From Halococcoides cellulosivorans (GTDB taxonomy: Archaea > Halobacteriota > Halobacteria > Halobacteriales > Haloarculaceae), in NCBI RefSeq assembly GCF_003058365.1, contig NZ_CP028858.1, forward strand, positions 2,530,836 through 2,594,835: a DNA stretch of 64,000 bases. The letters are read 5' to 3'. Positions within the stretch are counted from its first letter, which is position 1, and each line of letters opens with the position of its first letter. Below the pieces are notes generated by a model. The model searched no databases. It saw nothing but the letters and a program-made list of their open reading frames with translations, and was not told the origin of the DNA. Below are positions 7,669 to 17,124 of this stretch, piece after piece. The position numbers were made by a program, and so were the translations under genes.

Positions 7669-10074
7669 CTATTCGAATCGACCTAGCACGACGTCCAAAA
7701 TCTTCGTCGTCGCCTCGCGATGCAACGGCTCGTTCTCGTTCCCACAATCCGAACTCATCAGGCAGGACGGACAGCCATCGACTCGGCCACAGTCACAGTC
7801 CGCCACCCGCTCGCGCGTCCGTTCAGCGACCTGCTCGACGTGTTCGTAGATGCTGTGTGAAAACCCGACGCCACCCTCGACCGCGTCGTGGATGAACCAG
7901 ACTGGCGATCCGACTTCGGGGTGTGACAGGGTGCTCAACCCGCCCATGTCGTCGGTGTCCAGCCGAAGTTCAAGCGGCGACATCTTGATCATGCCGTGCT
8001 CGGCGCCGTGGAGTCCGCCGGCGAGCGTCCATTCCGCCTCGCTCATCGCCACGTCTCCAGATGCTGACTGCATCGCGTCAGCGGGTATCGTCTCGATGAC
8101 TCTCTCGAGGTGCTCGCCTGGGATCTCGATCCACATCAGCTGGGTTCGGAGCGTGATCGGATCCAGATCGATTGGCTCGGGAAGCCCAGTCGCCGATCCG
8201 GAGTCCATATCGATCCGCTTGAACGAGTGATAGTCGATCGAAACGGTTCCCATGCCGGCGTGAAGCTCAATCCCGTTGCCGAGATCGACGTGCCGTTCGC
8301 TCACGATGTCGTGAACGCGCTTGTCGCTGAGCGTCTTCGTGTACTTCCGTGTCGAGACGCGCTCGACCTCGACGTACGGCTGGGGACGATCTTCGACGAC
8401 GTCGACCACCTCGTACTGCTCGCCGTCGTAGAGCTTCAGCGCGCCAGGATGGTAATCTCGGTAGACCCGCTCCTTGTCCAGCGGTTCCATGTCAATCTCG
8501 CCGTCGACACACCGGACCTGATACTGGTCGTCGGTGGTCGCGTACATCGAGATGTCGGTCTGGGGACGCGGCGGGCCGTCGTACTGCGCACCGCGATCGA
8601 GATCGCCCACGATCTGCCCGGCGTCTCGCCACATCGCGATCGCGCGTTCGAGGCGCTCTTCCGGGCCGAACCACGCTGCGTCGTCCCGCGTCAGCGGCCG
8701 TTCCGCCGCTGCACAGAGAACGTGTCGTGCGTAGACGGCGTTGTTCGAGAGATCGACGACCGCGTCCTCGACGTCGTCGCTGAGCAGGTACTCCGGATGG
8801 TCCAGGATGTACTGGTCGATCGCGTCGCCACGCGGGACGAATACCGACAGCGCGTCCGACGTCCCCCGTCCGGACCGGCCGACCTGCTGCCAGAACGACT
8901 GTCGCGTGCCGGGATAGCCCGTCAACACCGTCGCGTCGACCGAGCCGATGTCGATCCCCAGCTCAAGGGCGTTCGTCGAGATCACGGCGTCGAGCTCGCC
9001 CGTTTTCAGGTTGTGCTCGATGGCGCGGCGTTTCTCCTTGCTGAGGCCGGCGTGATAGGGTTCGACGTCGAGATAGCCGGAGTCGGGGTGGTCGGTGGCA
9101 GCGCTGACTGCTTGCTTCACGCCGATTTCGGTCCCTTGCCGGGATTGGGCGAAGGTGAGCGTCTGGACGTCATTGAGGCCCAGATGCGCCGTTACGTTCG
9201 ACGCCTCGTTGCCGGCGCTGCGCCGCATCGCCGGGACGGTCTCCTCGATCGTTTCGAGGTCGTCATCGTCGATCGGCGGCTGCCAGAACGCGATCTCACG
9301 CGTTCCGCGGGGACTGCCGTCCTCGTCGACGACCGAACACTCGGCCCCGGTCAGCGTTTCGGAGTGGCTCGCCGGGTTGCCGATCGTCGCCGTCGAACAG
9401 ACAACCTGTGGGTCGGCCCCGTACGACTCGAGTATTCGCCGGACACGCCTGAGCGTCCACGCGACGTGCATGCCGTGGACGCCAGTGTACGTGTGGCTCT
9501 CGTCGGCGACGAGCAGCTGGCAGTTCTGGAAGCAGTCCCGCCACTTCCGGTGGTGATCGAGATAGACGTTCAGCCCCGCGAAGTTGGTGATCACGACGTC
9601 AGCCCGCTCGCGGATCAGCGGTCGGCGGTCGCTCTGCGTGTCGCCGTCGTAGGTCTCGGCGGTGGCGTCGATGTCGAGTTCTTTGAACAGATCGTTGATC
9701 GCCGTCTCCTGATCGGAACTCAGCGCCTTCGTTGGATAGACGAACAGCGCGCGGGCATCGGGATCCTGGCGTTTCAACAGGGCGTAGTAGAGTGCGAACA
9801 CCCAGGTCTTCCCCGACGAGGTCGACGTCGCGACGGTCACGTCGTCGCCGTCACGAAGGCGCTCGATCGCCTGTGCTTGGTGGGTGTACAGATCGTATTC
9901 GAGTTCGTCTGCGATCGAGCCAGGGAGCACTTCGTCATTTGGGACGCGATTGGCTTCGCGTGGCTCCTGTGTGCGGACGTGTTCCAGCTGATCTTCGTAC
10001 TGGGGGAACGTCTCTCGAAGCGACTCCGGACTGAGGAGGGTTGCCGTCTCGGACGTGAGGCGTTCGTTGCTCAT
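7669..10074 (-). CDS. mrfA: DEAD/DEAH helicase with DUF1998 C-terminus, MrfA/Hrq1-like
   Basis: 801 residues, usual family length. Probable ATP-dependent 3'-5' DNA helicase of the YprA/MrfA-Hrq1 group. Visible motifs: Q-motif-like THQAQA near 64, motif I ATSTSSGKT (82-90), a DESH box (191-194), SAT motif III, and a motif VI QVGRSGR. The C-terminal DUF1998/MZB part ends in a zinc-type cluster with cysteines at 760, 762, 768, 771 and 777. In Bacillus subtilis MrfA works with the exonuclease MrfB in excision of mitomycin-type lesions (established knowledge). Here the MrfB-like gene is immediately upstream, stop touching start, which supports the same pairing. Confidence 0.8.
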   Translation of the reverse strand: MSNERLTSETATLLSPESLRETFPQYEDQLEHVRTQEPREANRVPNDEVLPGSIADELEYDLYTHQAQAIERLRDGDDVTVATSTSSGKTWVFALYYALLKRQDPDARALFVYPTKALSSDQETAINDLFKELDIDATAETYDGDTQSDRRPLIRERADVVITNFAGLNVYLDHHRKWRDCFQNCQLLVADESHTYTGVHGMHVAWTLRRVRRILESYGADPQVVCSTATIGNPASHSETLTGAECSVVDEDGSPRGTREIAFWQPPIDDDDLETIEETVPAMRRSAGNEASNVTAHLGLNDVQTLTFAQSRQGTEIGVKQAVSAATDHPDSGYLDVEPYHAGLSKEKRRAIEHNLKTGELDAVISTNALELGIDIGSVDATVLTGYPGTRQSFWQQVGRSGRGTSDALSVFVPRGDAIDQYILDHPEYLLSDDVEDAVVDLSNNAVYARHVLCAAAERPLTRDDAAWFGPEERLERAIAMWRDAGQIVGDLDRGAQYDGPPRPQTDISMYATTDDQYQVRCVDGEIDMEPLDKERVYRDYHPGALKLYDGEQYEVVDVVEDRPQPYVEVERVSTRKYTKTLSDKRVHDIVSERHVDLGNGIELHAGMGTVSIDYHSFKRIDMDSGSATGLPEPIDLDPITLRTQLMWIEIPGEHLERVIETIPADAMQSASGDVAMSEAEWTLAGGLHGAEHGMIKMSPLELRLDTDDMGGLSTLSHPEVGSPVWFIHDAVEGGVGFSHSIYEHVEQVAERTRERVADCDCGRVDGCPSCLMSSDCGNENEPLHREATTKILDVVLGRFE

Positions 10075-11517
10075 CTAAAAATCACTCAGAGTTCCTTGGG
10101 CGGTGTTGGTGGGTGTGCTTCCGCTGGCGTTCGTCTGCCGCTCCGTCCTGACTGGCGCGTCGATCGCATCGTAGACGTGCGCAAGTGCCCGGACGTCGTC
10201 CTCACAATAGCGTTCGTGGCGCTCCCAGTCGAGTTCAGTCTCGGGGCTGGGATCGGCTGCCCATTCTTGGAACCGACGGCCGACCGTCGCGCCGCTCAGT
10301 CCGGTCTCGTCGTGGTCCCAGCCGAGTCCGCTCGCCACGTCTTCGAGGCGGTTCGTCCGTCCGGGGAGGAAGGCGTTGTCCCGAACCGTCGCCCAGAAGT
10401 ACGGATCGACGACTCGAGCGTCTTCGAACGCATCGAGATGCTCCGGACAGTGCCGTTCGATGTGTTCTTCGAGGATCGGAATGTCGAACTTGCGGCCGTT
10501 GTACGCGACGAGTGGCCGGTCGGCGGCGTTCGCCGACCACCACGAGGCGAACGCCTCGACGGCCTGGCCGGGCTCGTCAGGATCGCGGGCCAGGAACGAC
10601 ATGTAGCTCTCACCACCCTGGCGGTTGAGAACTCCGATCAGCCACACCATCGTCGGCGTGAGGCCGTCCGTTTCGATGTCGATGAAGACAGGCTCGGCCG
10701 ACGGGAGCGTTGCCTCGCTGCGCCGCTGCACCTCGCCGTCGACGATCGCCCGAGCGCTCGCGATCATCGTTTCGGCGGTCGGGCGCCCGATCCCCGAGGG
10801 CGAGCTGAGATCCTGGATGTCTGCTCGCGCGATATCGGACCGATCGCGATACCCCTCTTCCCAGAGCTTCGTGACTCGGGAACGGCCCACCTGCTTGACG
10901 GCCCTGAGCCCAAATCTGTCGGCCGACCGCGCTTTGGCGCAGATCGTGCCGTCCGCGTGGAGGTCGAGATGGGCGATGTCAGTCTGATGGCGTCCAAGCC
11001 GTTCGGTCGCACCGGGCATGACGCCGCGAACCGTAAGCTCACCCCACTGGTGGTGGTAGGTTGGATGGGCTTCTGTCGTGAGGTGGGTGTACGACCCGTC
11101 CAGATCGGACGTTGGGAACGCGTCTCGATACGCGTCGATCCCGTCCAGCCGGCTCTCAAGGTTGATCGGATCGATCGCGACGGCGAGCTGGTCCGACAGC
11201 ACGTAGGTCTCGCCGGTCGGGTCGAACGTGTTCTCGGATTCGAGGGCGATGAGGGCGGAGAGTGCCGCAATGTCCGAGACGTGGACGAGGGCAACCGATC
11301 CGCTGGTGGACGTCGCTGGGCCCGTCCCGCGAGGGCGGTGGAGGACGATACTGTCGGTTTCTGGCGGGGCCAGGCGCTGGACGGTGCGCTCGTGATGGGG
11401 ACTGGGAATGGCAACGACATCTGGATCGAAGTACTCGATCGAATCTTGGAACTGGGCGTCATCCAGCTTCAAGAGCGCGTCATTCGAGTAGATTGTCAGC
11501 CCCAACCGCCCGGTCAT
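10075..11517 (-). CDS. mrfB: RNase H-fold exonuclease, MrfB/YprB-like
   Basis: 480 residues. The C-terminal half is a DEDDy-type 3'-5' exonuclease: D280 and E282 (FIDIETDG), D345 (YNGRKFDIP) and Y437/D441 (YCEDD). A helix-hairpin-helix-like stretch lies at about 215-255, as in YprB proteins. The N-terminal 200 residues are haloarchaea-like and unassigned. The gene is transcribed with the helicase gene directly downstream. The pair matches MrfAB, which repairs bulky adducts independently of UvrABC in Bacillus; function in this organism is inferred. An inverted repeat lies 89-134 bases upstream of the start and may regulate the pair. Confidence 0.75.
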   Translation of the reverse strand: MTGRLGLTIYSNDALLKLDDAQFQDSIEYFDPDVVAIPSPHHERTVQRLAPPETDSIVLHRPRGTGPATSTSGSVALVHVSDIAALSALIALESENTFDPTGETYVLSDQLAVAIDPINLESRLDGIDAYRDAFPTSDLDGSYTHLTTEAHPTYHHQWGELTVRGVMPGATERLGRHQTDIAHLDLHADGTICAKARSADRFGLRAVKQVGRSRVTKLWEEGYRDRSDIARADIQDLSSPSGIGRPTAETMIASARAIVDGEVQRRSEATLPSAEPVFIDIETDGLTPTMVWLIGVLNRQGGESYMSFLARDPDEPGQAVEAFASWWSANAADRPLVAYNGRKFDIPILEEHIERHCPEHLDAFEDARVVDPYFWATVRDNAFLPGRTNRLEDVASGLGWDHDETGLSGATVGRRFQEWAADPSPETELDWERHERYCEDDVRALAHVYDAIDAPVRTERQTNASGSTPTNTAQGTLSDF

Positions 11518-11605
11518 GAGTTCGAATTTCTGCTGTCAGCACCAAGAGACTGGCTATGGGAACTCCAGATGGAAATGTCGAACTCTCCCCGATTCGCCGG
11601 CTGAA

Positions 11606-11651
11606 CCTTATGTAATATTTGGACCCCATCCACCTCAATTTTTACATAAGG
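11606..11651. promoter_or_regulatory. Inverted repeat, copy 1 of a shared TTATGTAA/TTACATAA element
   Basis: Perfect 10-base arms, CCTTATGTAA at 11606-11615 and TTACATAAGG at 11642-11651, separated by 26 bases. It lies between the MBL gene stop and the mrfB start. The same arms recur at 13597-13645. It may be a regulator-binding site overlapping the mrfB promoter, because the left arm sits in an AT-rich TATA-like run; a REPIN-like mobile doublet is the alternative. Confidence 0.6.
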
Positions 11652-11689
11652 CGACGCCGGTCTGCTCACACAAGCGTCGGACAGACAGG

Positions 11690-13480
11690 TCACGGCTCCG
11701 TCTCGTCTTCCTCGCGGATCGCTGGCTCGTCATCAGTCTGCACTGCAATCTCGATCGTTTGCCCGTGTTCCAAATCCTCGGCGATCGAATCGTCGGTCAA
11801 CCGGAGAAGCATGACCCCGTCCCCTGCGTCGACGACGGTCGCAGTGGTCGTCGTTCCGGTTACGGCGGCTTCGATCCGATCGAGTCGTTCGAGGATGTCC
11901 CCATACGCCTCTGCATCGATGGCATCGGCTGCTTCCTCGATACTTGATGGCAAACTGGCCGACTGATCTTGAGTCGGTTCCTGACTCTCCTCGCGATCTA
12001 CCGCCGTTGATCCATCGGCGGCGACCACGTCCGTTTGCGATGCTTCTTCTGCATCTCCTGGAGACGAACTCACTGTTTGCGCACTCTCATCGGCGGGATC
12101 ACCCTCTGGGGCGGGCGCCGAGCCATCGACATCGCGGTGCAGTGCGTCATCCAGACGGTCGGTGTCGAGTCCTTCGGCCTCGAGGTCAACGTCTTCGAGG
12201 CGTTCGACGGTTGGCAGTCCGACATCGATCGAACCCATCACCTGTCCCATCGCATCAGTCTGGGTATACTGCCTGGACATGACGCGCCGGTGTGTCGCGT
12301 CGTTCACCCACGGTGGTCCCTCCCATCCCTCGTCGTAGAGCGTGTACTGATCGTCATCATTGGGGGCCCACACGAAGCTGTTGTACCTGTCTTTGTACTT
12401 ACGGGCTGCACGGCCCTGCGCGTGGGTCACGACGACGTGGATCGGCTCGTACTCCTCGACGACTGCGTCGATCGTCGCCTCGTCCGGGTGGTTGCTCAAC
12501 TCGTACTCATGGACGGTACAGCTGGCAGAGTCGATCTCGTCGAAGGCTCCACTCGTCACCTGGATCAGTGTCGCTCCGCCGTCGTCTCGCATCGCCTCGA
12601 ACAGTCGCTTACTACTCCCGGCGATGGGGACTTCTGGCCCCGCGATCGTCACACTGCCTGGCTGGAGCACGTCGGCTGGATCGTCGAACACGGAGACCGC
12701 CTCGACGGTGGACCGATCGTACTCGAGTGTGTCCCACACCGTGGCAACTCGTCCGGCGACGGTGACAGGTATCGAACGATCGGTGGTCTGGCTCAGGCTA
12801 TCGAGCAAGTACGCGAGGTGGACACCGGTCGTCCCACTGGCCGTCGCCAGGACGGTCGAGCCGGCGTGCGCTCGCTGGACGATGGTCTCGACAGCGCCGG
12901 TCAACTGGTCGGGGAACTCGGCGTTCGACGCGACAGTTAGGAAGACCGCGTCGATCGGAATCTCCGTGGCCAGGCCCGGATAGCCCGCGGCTCGGCGTGT
13001 CGTGAAGTCGCCGCTCGCGAGCAGGTTGTACGAGTCCTCGCCGTCGTCGAACTGGATCACGAACCCACTGGCGCCCGGGGCGTGCCCGGCCGGCACCGGA
13101 TGGATTCGAACGTTGGGAGAAATCTCCGTCCAGTCTACGATCGGCTCCAATGCGTCTCGAACGTCGCCTGAGAGGTCGAGATCGTCGTGGTCAGCGTTGG
13201 TCTGGAGACGTGTTTCGATCGCTGCGGCCGTCTCTCTCGTCGCGTAGATGGTGGCCTGATCACGAAGGTTCGACCCGAGTGTGCGGTAGTGGTCGAGGTG
13301 AGCGTGCGTGAGGAGGATCGCTGAGAGGTATTCGTCGTCTCCGAGGAGCTCGTCGACGTCGACGCCGTTGCCCGAGTCGATGAGGATGCAGGTCGTCTGG
13401 TCGTGAATTTCGTCGTAGAATCTGAGGAGCACGGACTCGCGACCGCTGTGGGGGTTCGCATGGTGGTAGCTGACCTGCAT
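11690..13480 (-). CDS. Metallo-beta-lactamase-fold hydrolase
   Basis: 596 residues from ATG 13480; the frame continues upstream but is basic and non-coding in character, and a TATA-like CTATATT (minus strand, 13511-13517) lies 31-37 bases before this ATG. The MBL metal site is seen as THAHLDH (H59, H61, D63, H64), with a later SGDF motif and a conserved-looking VVTHAQG near the end of the catalytic part, suggesting a nuclease-type MBL protein of the beta-CASP kind. The last 190 residues are acidic, low-complexity and probably unstructured, ending in a helical segment. It may act with the MrfAB pair with which it shares an upstream repeat; this is inference. Confidence 0.7.
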   Translation of the reverse strand: MQVSYHHANPHSGRESVLLRFYDEIHDQTTCILIDSGNGVDVDELLGDDEYLSAILLTHAHLDHYRTLGSNLRDQATIYATRETAAAIETRLQTNADHDDLDLSGDVRDALEPIVDWTEISPNVRIHPVPAGHAPGASGFVIQFDDGEDSYNLLASGDFTTRRAAGYPGLATEIPIDAVFLTVASNAEFPDQLTGAVETIVQRAHAGSTVLATASGTTGVHLAYLLDSLSQTTDRSIPVTVAGRVATVWDTLEYDRSTVEAVSVFDDPADVLQPGSVTIAGPEVPIAGSSKRLFEAMRDDGGATLIQVTSGAFDEIDSASCTVHEYELSNHPDEATIDAVVEEYEPIHVVVTHAQGRAARKYKDRYNSFVWAPNDDDQYTLYDEGWEGPPWVNDATHRRVMSRQYTQTDAMGQVMGSIDVGLPTVERLEDVDLEAEGLDTDRLDDALHRDVDGSAPAPEGDPADESAQTVSSSPGDAEEASQTDVVAADGSTAVDREESQEPTQDQSASLPSSIEEAADAIDAEAYGDILERLDRIEAAVTGTTTTATVVDAGDGVMLLRLTDDSIAEDLEHGQTIEIAVQTDDEPAIREEDETEP

Positions 13481-13596
13481 CGCTTGACGAATCGATAATG
13501 ATTGATGAGGAATATAGGTTTGGTGGTGAGTGTCTCGTGTGTACGGGTTCAGGCGTCGCGAAAGATCTCTGGAATGCTGTTCGGTTGGTCTGCTTA

Positions 13597-13645
13597 GCCT
13601 TATGTAACATTCAAGCCGCTTGAGGGCACAGGTGTTACATAAGGC
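13597..13645. promoter_or_regulatory. Inverted repeat, copy 2 of the TTATGTAA/TTACATAA element
   Basis: Perfect 12-base arms, GCCTTATGTAAC at 13597-13608 and GTTACATAAGGC at 13634-13645, separated by 25 bases. The right arm ends directly against the ATG of the DUF6788 gene (13646), and the repeat also lies upstream of the leftward MBL gene. Core and spacing match copy 1 while the spacer sequence differs, so the arms are what is conserved. Confidence 0.65.
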
Positions 13646-13975
13646 ATGGACACTCCCGACCCGCCGTCGTCGCTGCCGAACTACCTCGCCGAGGGCATTC
13701 CGAAGCAGGACGTTGAGACGCTTCGAGCGATCCGGCAGTTCGTCGACGAGCTGATCGAGTATCGAACCCAGTCTGTCTATCCCGACGAACTCCCGAACAC
13801 CGCCGAACCCGTCGAGGACGATTCGAGCAGCGGGAAGGGGACGGTCGTGAAAGAGATGGTCACCTGTGGCGACGAGAACTGCGCGTGTGCTGACGGAGAC
13901 CTTCACGGCCCGTATTTGTACCGCTACTACAGAGTGGACGGTGAGTTGACCTCCGAGTACCTGGGGAAGCCCTGA
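13646..13975 (+). CDS. DUF6788-like small protein
   Basis: 109 residues. The C-terminal half has the pattern of this family: a CGDENCAC cysteine cluster, then HGPYLYRYYRVDG and a final YLGKP. The N-terminal half is a charged helix. The family has no established function; the Cys pattern suggests metal binding. The start abuts an inverted repeat, so transcription is probably leaderless and controlled by whatever binds there. It converges with the SNF2 remnant 10 bases downstream. Confidence 0.6.
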   Translation: MDTPDPPSSLPNYLAEGIPKQDVETLRAIRQFVDELIEYRTQSVYPDELPNTAEPVEDDSSSGKGTVVKEMVTCGDENCACADGDLHGPYLYRYYRVDGELTSEYLGKP

Positions 13976-13985
13976 ACAGACGATC

Positions 13986-15017
13986 TCATTCCAGCTGGTT
14001 GCCGAGGAATTCGTCACGCCACCGCTGGATGGCCGAAATGTCGTCCACATCGCCCACCGCTCCCTGAGGCGTAACACGTGCGAGTGTCGTGGTCCGACTC
14101 CAGCCACAGACGAGTGGGACACTGATCGACTCCGATCGGAACGCGTCCACCTTCGGCAAGCGCAGAGGCTCGTCGCTCGCAGAGCGAAGCGTCCGAACTA
14201 GTCGATCGAGCAGGGGATTCCCGGGAGCGAGATACTGGATCGACGGAAACTCGTCGGCACACTCGCTGTCGAACGTGACGGCGACCGTGCCGTCCGCCGG
14301 CGCGATCGCCTCCGCGAGTGTCCCACCGTTCTGTCCTGTCTGTTCGTCGAGGGCGTCCCACTCGAGGCGATACGTCGCGCCATCGAACTCGAAGCCGGAC
14401 CCGTCTGTCGCAGCGCTGGTGTCGATGTCGGTGGCCGGGACGAACGTGACGCCGGCGTCCGAGAGCGTCTCGTTGCCGACCAGGATCGCCTCGACACCCG
14501 CGACGTGGAAGGGCTCGGGATACGCGTACTCGTCGTCCCCGACGTCGACGAGATCGGGGTGGCGGAACGACGCCCAGGCGTCGAGTTTCGCTTCGTCGAC
14601 GACATCTTCCTCGAGGAGCGTGTCCACGGAGTCCAGTGACTCGCCGACGTCCACCCGATCGGTCTGGTCCTGGTCTTCGACCTGCTCGGAGAACTCCCGA
14701 TCGGCGGCTTCGACGGCCTCGGAACTCGACTCGGCGTCGGTTTCCAAGGTCGCGGCTCGAATCTGATCGCTCACGCCCGATAGCACGGGTTGCATCTCCC
14801 CGACGACGCTCTCGAAGAGGTTGATCCGATCGTCCAGCCGGTCGTAGATGTCAGTCTCGACGGTGTCCTCGTAGCTGTAGTTGAGGATCGTGATCTCGTC
14901 GAACCGTTGGCCAATGCGGTCGATCCGGCCGATCCGCTGTTCGACGCGCATCGGGTTCCAGGGGAGGTCGTAGTTGATCATCGCCCCACACTCCTGGAGG
15001 TTCAGACTCTGACTCAA
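13986..15017 (-). pseudogene. C-terminal fragment of an SNF2-family helicase
   Basis: 343 residues beginning inside helicase motif [22 protein letters not shown] followed by [12 protein letters not shown]. Everything N-terminal (Walker A, DEAH, motifs III-IV) is absent, and upstream bases carry unrelated sequence, so the gene has lost its 5' half. The remaining C-terminal region (acidic, about 300 residues) is intact in frame. It is not a copy of the complete SNF2 helicase at 40.0-43.0 kb, whose motif VI surroundings differ. It may be the relic of a DISARM-type or orphan RapA-like helicase; the first methionine may still allow translation of a partial protein. Confidence 0.7.
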
Positions 15018-15077
15018 TCTTCGGGATCAACCTGACGATAGTTACTTCGAGTTAAAGTGAGAACGCGATGCATAGAA

Positions 15078-15590
15078 ATGGTGCTACTGGAACTCCATGT
15101 CCGTGTTAAGCATAGTAAATACAAACCTTGGCAGGTCTACCTGCTCGCAGCAGCTATCATACTCTGTCTCATCCTCTACTTCGACATCGGCCCACTCACC
15201 GATACCCTCCGCTCGCTTGAGGCTGCCGCTTCGGGGTTCCAATGGGTCGTGATTCTAGCCATCCAAGGAGTCTTGATCGGGTTCGTCGCTGAGTATCTGT
15301 ATGAGCAAGGGGATGAGTATGCGAAAGTTGGGAGCAATGAGTTCGACTCAAAAGACAAAACCCTCGTCGCTCGCGTAGGCATTATGACCGGCGTGTCAGC
15401 TGTCATCACTCTCGCTGTACCCAACGTTGTCCGGACCGCCGCCGAATATCTCGTAATCCAAACGGTGGGCGCAGTAATCGTCCTCGGTATCTTGCTCGTT
15501 CATGAGAGCTCCAGTGACTGGAATCCGAAAACTGAGCTGCCCGGACTCGTTGCTGGACTATTGCTCGCAGTAGCACCAACCGTCCTTTAG
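15078..15590 (+). CDS. Small multi-span membrane protein, unknown
   Basis: 170 residues from ATG 15078; a GTG seven codons upstream is possible. Four or five hydrophobic segments are visible (about residues 18-38, 55-75, 97-120, 125-140, 155-170 of the longer form). No motif recognised. It is divergent from the truncated SNF2 helicase and convergent with the next leftward gene. Confidence 0.5.
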   Translation: MVLLELHVRVKHSKYKPWQVYLLAAAIILCLILYFDIGPLTDTLRSLEAAASGFQWVVILAIQGVLIGFVAEYLYEQGDEYAKVGSNEFDSKDKTLVARVGIMTGVSAVITLAVPNVVRTAAEYLVIQTVGAVIVLGILLVHESSSDWNPKTELPGLVAGLLLAVAPTVL

Positions 15591-15645
15591 GAACCGGGGT
15601 ACCATTCTCAATGTGCTTTCCCAATCGTTGGGTTCCCGAACACCC

Positions 15646-15990
15646 TTACTCGTCGTCCATTCGCATCCGCGCCTCTTCGAATCGAAGTAACCGTCCTTTG
15701 GTCTCCTTGAAAGCCTCCTCTGTCTCTTCGTTCAGCACGTGGCCATACTCGTCAAGCAACTGCATCAGCGACGCGATCCCAACCGAGGCGATGAACGCCG
15801 GTTCGTCCTCCATCGTCTGCGGCGTCACAGCGGTATACCCGTAGGCTGGCGTGCCGTAGAGGTCGAGTGCTGTCTCGATGCTCTCTTGGACACTCTCCGC
15901 GTCCCGCACGGAGTCGTACTCCACGAACATCGAAATCGCTTCCACACTATCCGAGTCAACGCTCGTCTCAAACTCGTCAGAATCTTCCAT
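15646..15990 (-). CDS. Small acidic hypothetical protein
   Basis: 114 residues from ATG 15990 (an upstream in-frame ATG at 16008 would add six residues). Very acidic, helical, ending in an Arg-rich helix (RLLRFEEARMRM). No recognised domain. It follows the 229-residue membrane-anchored gene in the same direction with a gap of about 25 bases, so it may be its operon partner. Confidence 0.45.
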   Translation of the reverse strand: MEDSDEFETSVDSDSVEAISMFVEYDSVRDAESVQESIETALDLYGTPAYGYTAVTPQTMEDEPAFIASVGIASLMQLLDEYGHVLNEETEEAFKETKGRLLRFEEARMRMDDE

Positions 15991-16015
15991 AAGAGTCCTT
16001 TCAGCCACTGGTCTG

Positions 16016-16705
16016 TTAAGGATTGGTAACTGACCGGGTCAGAATTAGAAGTCGAGACAGGGCTATTTTCCCGACTGACAGACTCTTCTCCATCTCGTCA
16101 ATTGTGTCGTCGCACATCTCAACAATTACCTCCGCACCCTTCTCAGCCGGCATCTTGTTGTCCTCGGGAACCTCAAACTTGTTTAACGAACCCATGAACG
16201 TGTGAAATAGTAAATTTTCGATCTCTTCCCGCATCTCATCACTCAAATCAACATCCGTCGTCGACACGTGAGTGAGTAACTCATCGTAGAGAATGTCCAT
16301 CTGCTCCAGTTGTCGGTTGTACGCCGCCTCCTGATGTCTCTCGAAAAGTTCCTCCATGTGTTCAGCCGCCTCCTCCGGAATCGACGAATCGGACTCGACA
16401 TCAGGCATGTCCATCTCTTCCCGGTCAACATCGAACTTGTCCGTATACGTCTTCGTGACCGCGTGAGCAAGCGCGATCCGTCGGGCCAATGCTCGCAACT
16501 CGTGGTACCACTCCAAGTCGTCACGAACGGCCTGCCGACGCCTCTTTAGGCCCGAGGAGACCACGTCCCACACCATCTTCAGCAGAAATCCCAGAATGAC
16601 CGAGACAACAGCGGTCGGGAGATCGAATCTCGACACCAAATTGATGACAGGGTCGATCATATTCGAAGATACTTCCCCTACTGATAAAACCAAATTGGTG
16701 AACAT
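16016..16705 (-). CDS. Single-span membrane protein with cytoplasmic helical domain
   Basis: 229 residues. One transmembrane segment near the N-terminus (about 29-47), then a basic stop-transfer sequence (GLKRRRQ) and a long acidic helical domain. The layout resembles the next upstream protein (one N-terminal span and a helical tail), and the genes are 8 bases apart, so the two probably form a membrane complex. No family recognised. Confidence 0.5.
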   Translation of the reverse strand: MFTNLVLSVGEVSSNMIDPVINLVSRFDLPTAVVSVILGFLLKMVWDVVSSGLKRRRQAVRDDLEWYHELRALARRIALAHAVTKTYTDKFDVDREEMDMPDVESDSSIPEEAAEHMEELFERHQEAAYNRQLEQMDILYDELLTHVSTTDVDLSDEMREEIENLLFHTFMGSLNKFEVPEDNKMPAEKGAEVIVEMCDDTIDEMEKSLSVGKIALSRLLILTRSVTNP

Positions 16706-16713
16706 ACTACCGG

Positions 16714-17124
16714 CTACAACCCGAGCGAATCCTTGAGCTTATTCCGCATCTCATCGTTCCGCTCTACCCGACCCTGTTGAAGTGAGTTCGACAGACCAAC
16801 CAACTGCTTCTTCGCCTCCAACACGTCATCCCGTGGCGGAACGAGTCTCACCCTCACCCAAATCCCATACAGCGGAATGTCATCAATAGTCGCCTTCAAA
16901 TCCGACGCGTGACTCCTGAAGGTTTCCTCCGCTTCATCAATCCGATCTGACTCGCCGCTCCCCGGGTTCCCAATTAGGTTCCCGTAATATTCTAAATCCC
17001 GTGAGACATCTCGGCGAACTTGCCGGTATTCTTGAATCGGGTCTACGATGAAAACCTTTGTCGCATACGTACCGAGGCCACCAGCTGCGAAGAGGCCGGC
17101 GAGAAGGGCGAGGACAGACACCAT
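16714..17124 (-). CDS. Single-span membrane protein, unknown
   Basis: 136 residues with a hydrophobic N-terminal segment (about 3-25) followed by a charged helical domain containing a PPRDDVLEAKKQL stretch. It lies immediately upstream of the 229-residue membrane protein gene. The N-terminus could be a signal anchor. Function not recognised. Confidence 0.5.
   Translation of the reverse strand: MVSVLALLAGLFAAGGLGTYATKVFIVDPIQEYRQVRRDVSRDLEYYGNLIGNPGSGESDRIDEAEETFRSHASDLKATIDDIPLYGIWVRVRLVPPRDDVLEAKKQLVGLSNSLQQGRVERNDEMRNKLKDSLGL

Noticed and set aside
8110-11604. A 1164-codon open frame on the plus strand
   Set aside because: It lies opposite the MrfA-like and MrfB-like genes, which carry full catalytic motifs. 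The plus-strand protein has no motif and its openness follows from the GC-rich codon pattern of the true strand.
13481-14122. Longer N-terminal form of the MBL protein
   Set aside because: The extra residues are basic and Arg-rich, cross the DUF6788 gene on the other strand, and ATG 13480 has a TATA-like box at a suitable distance.
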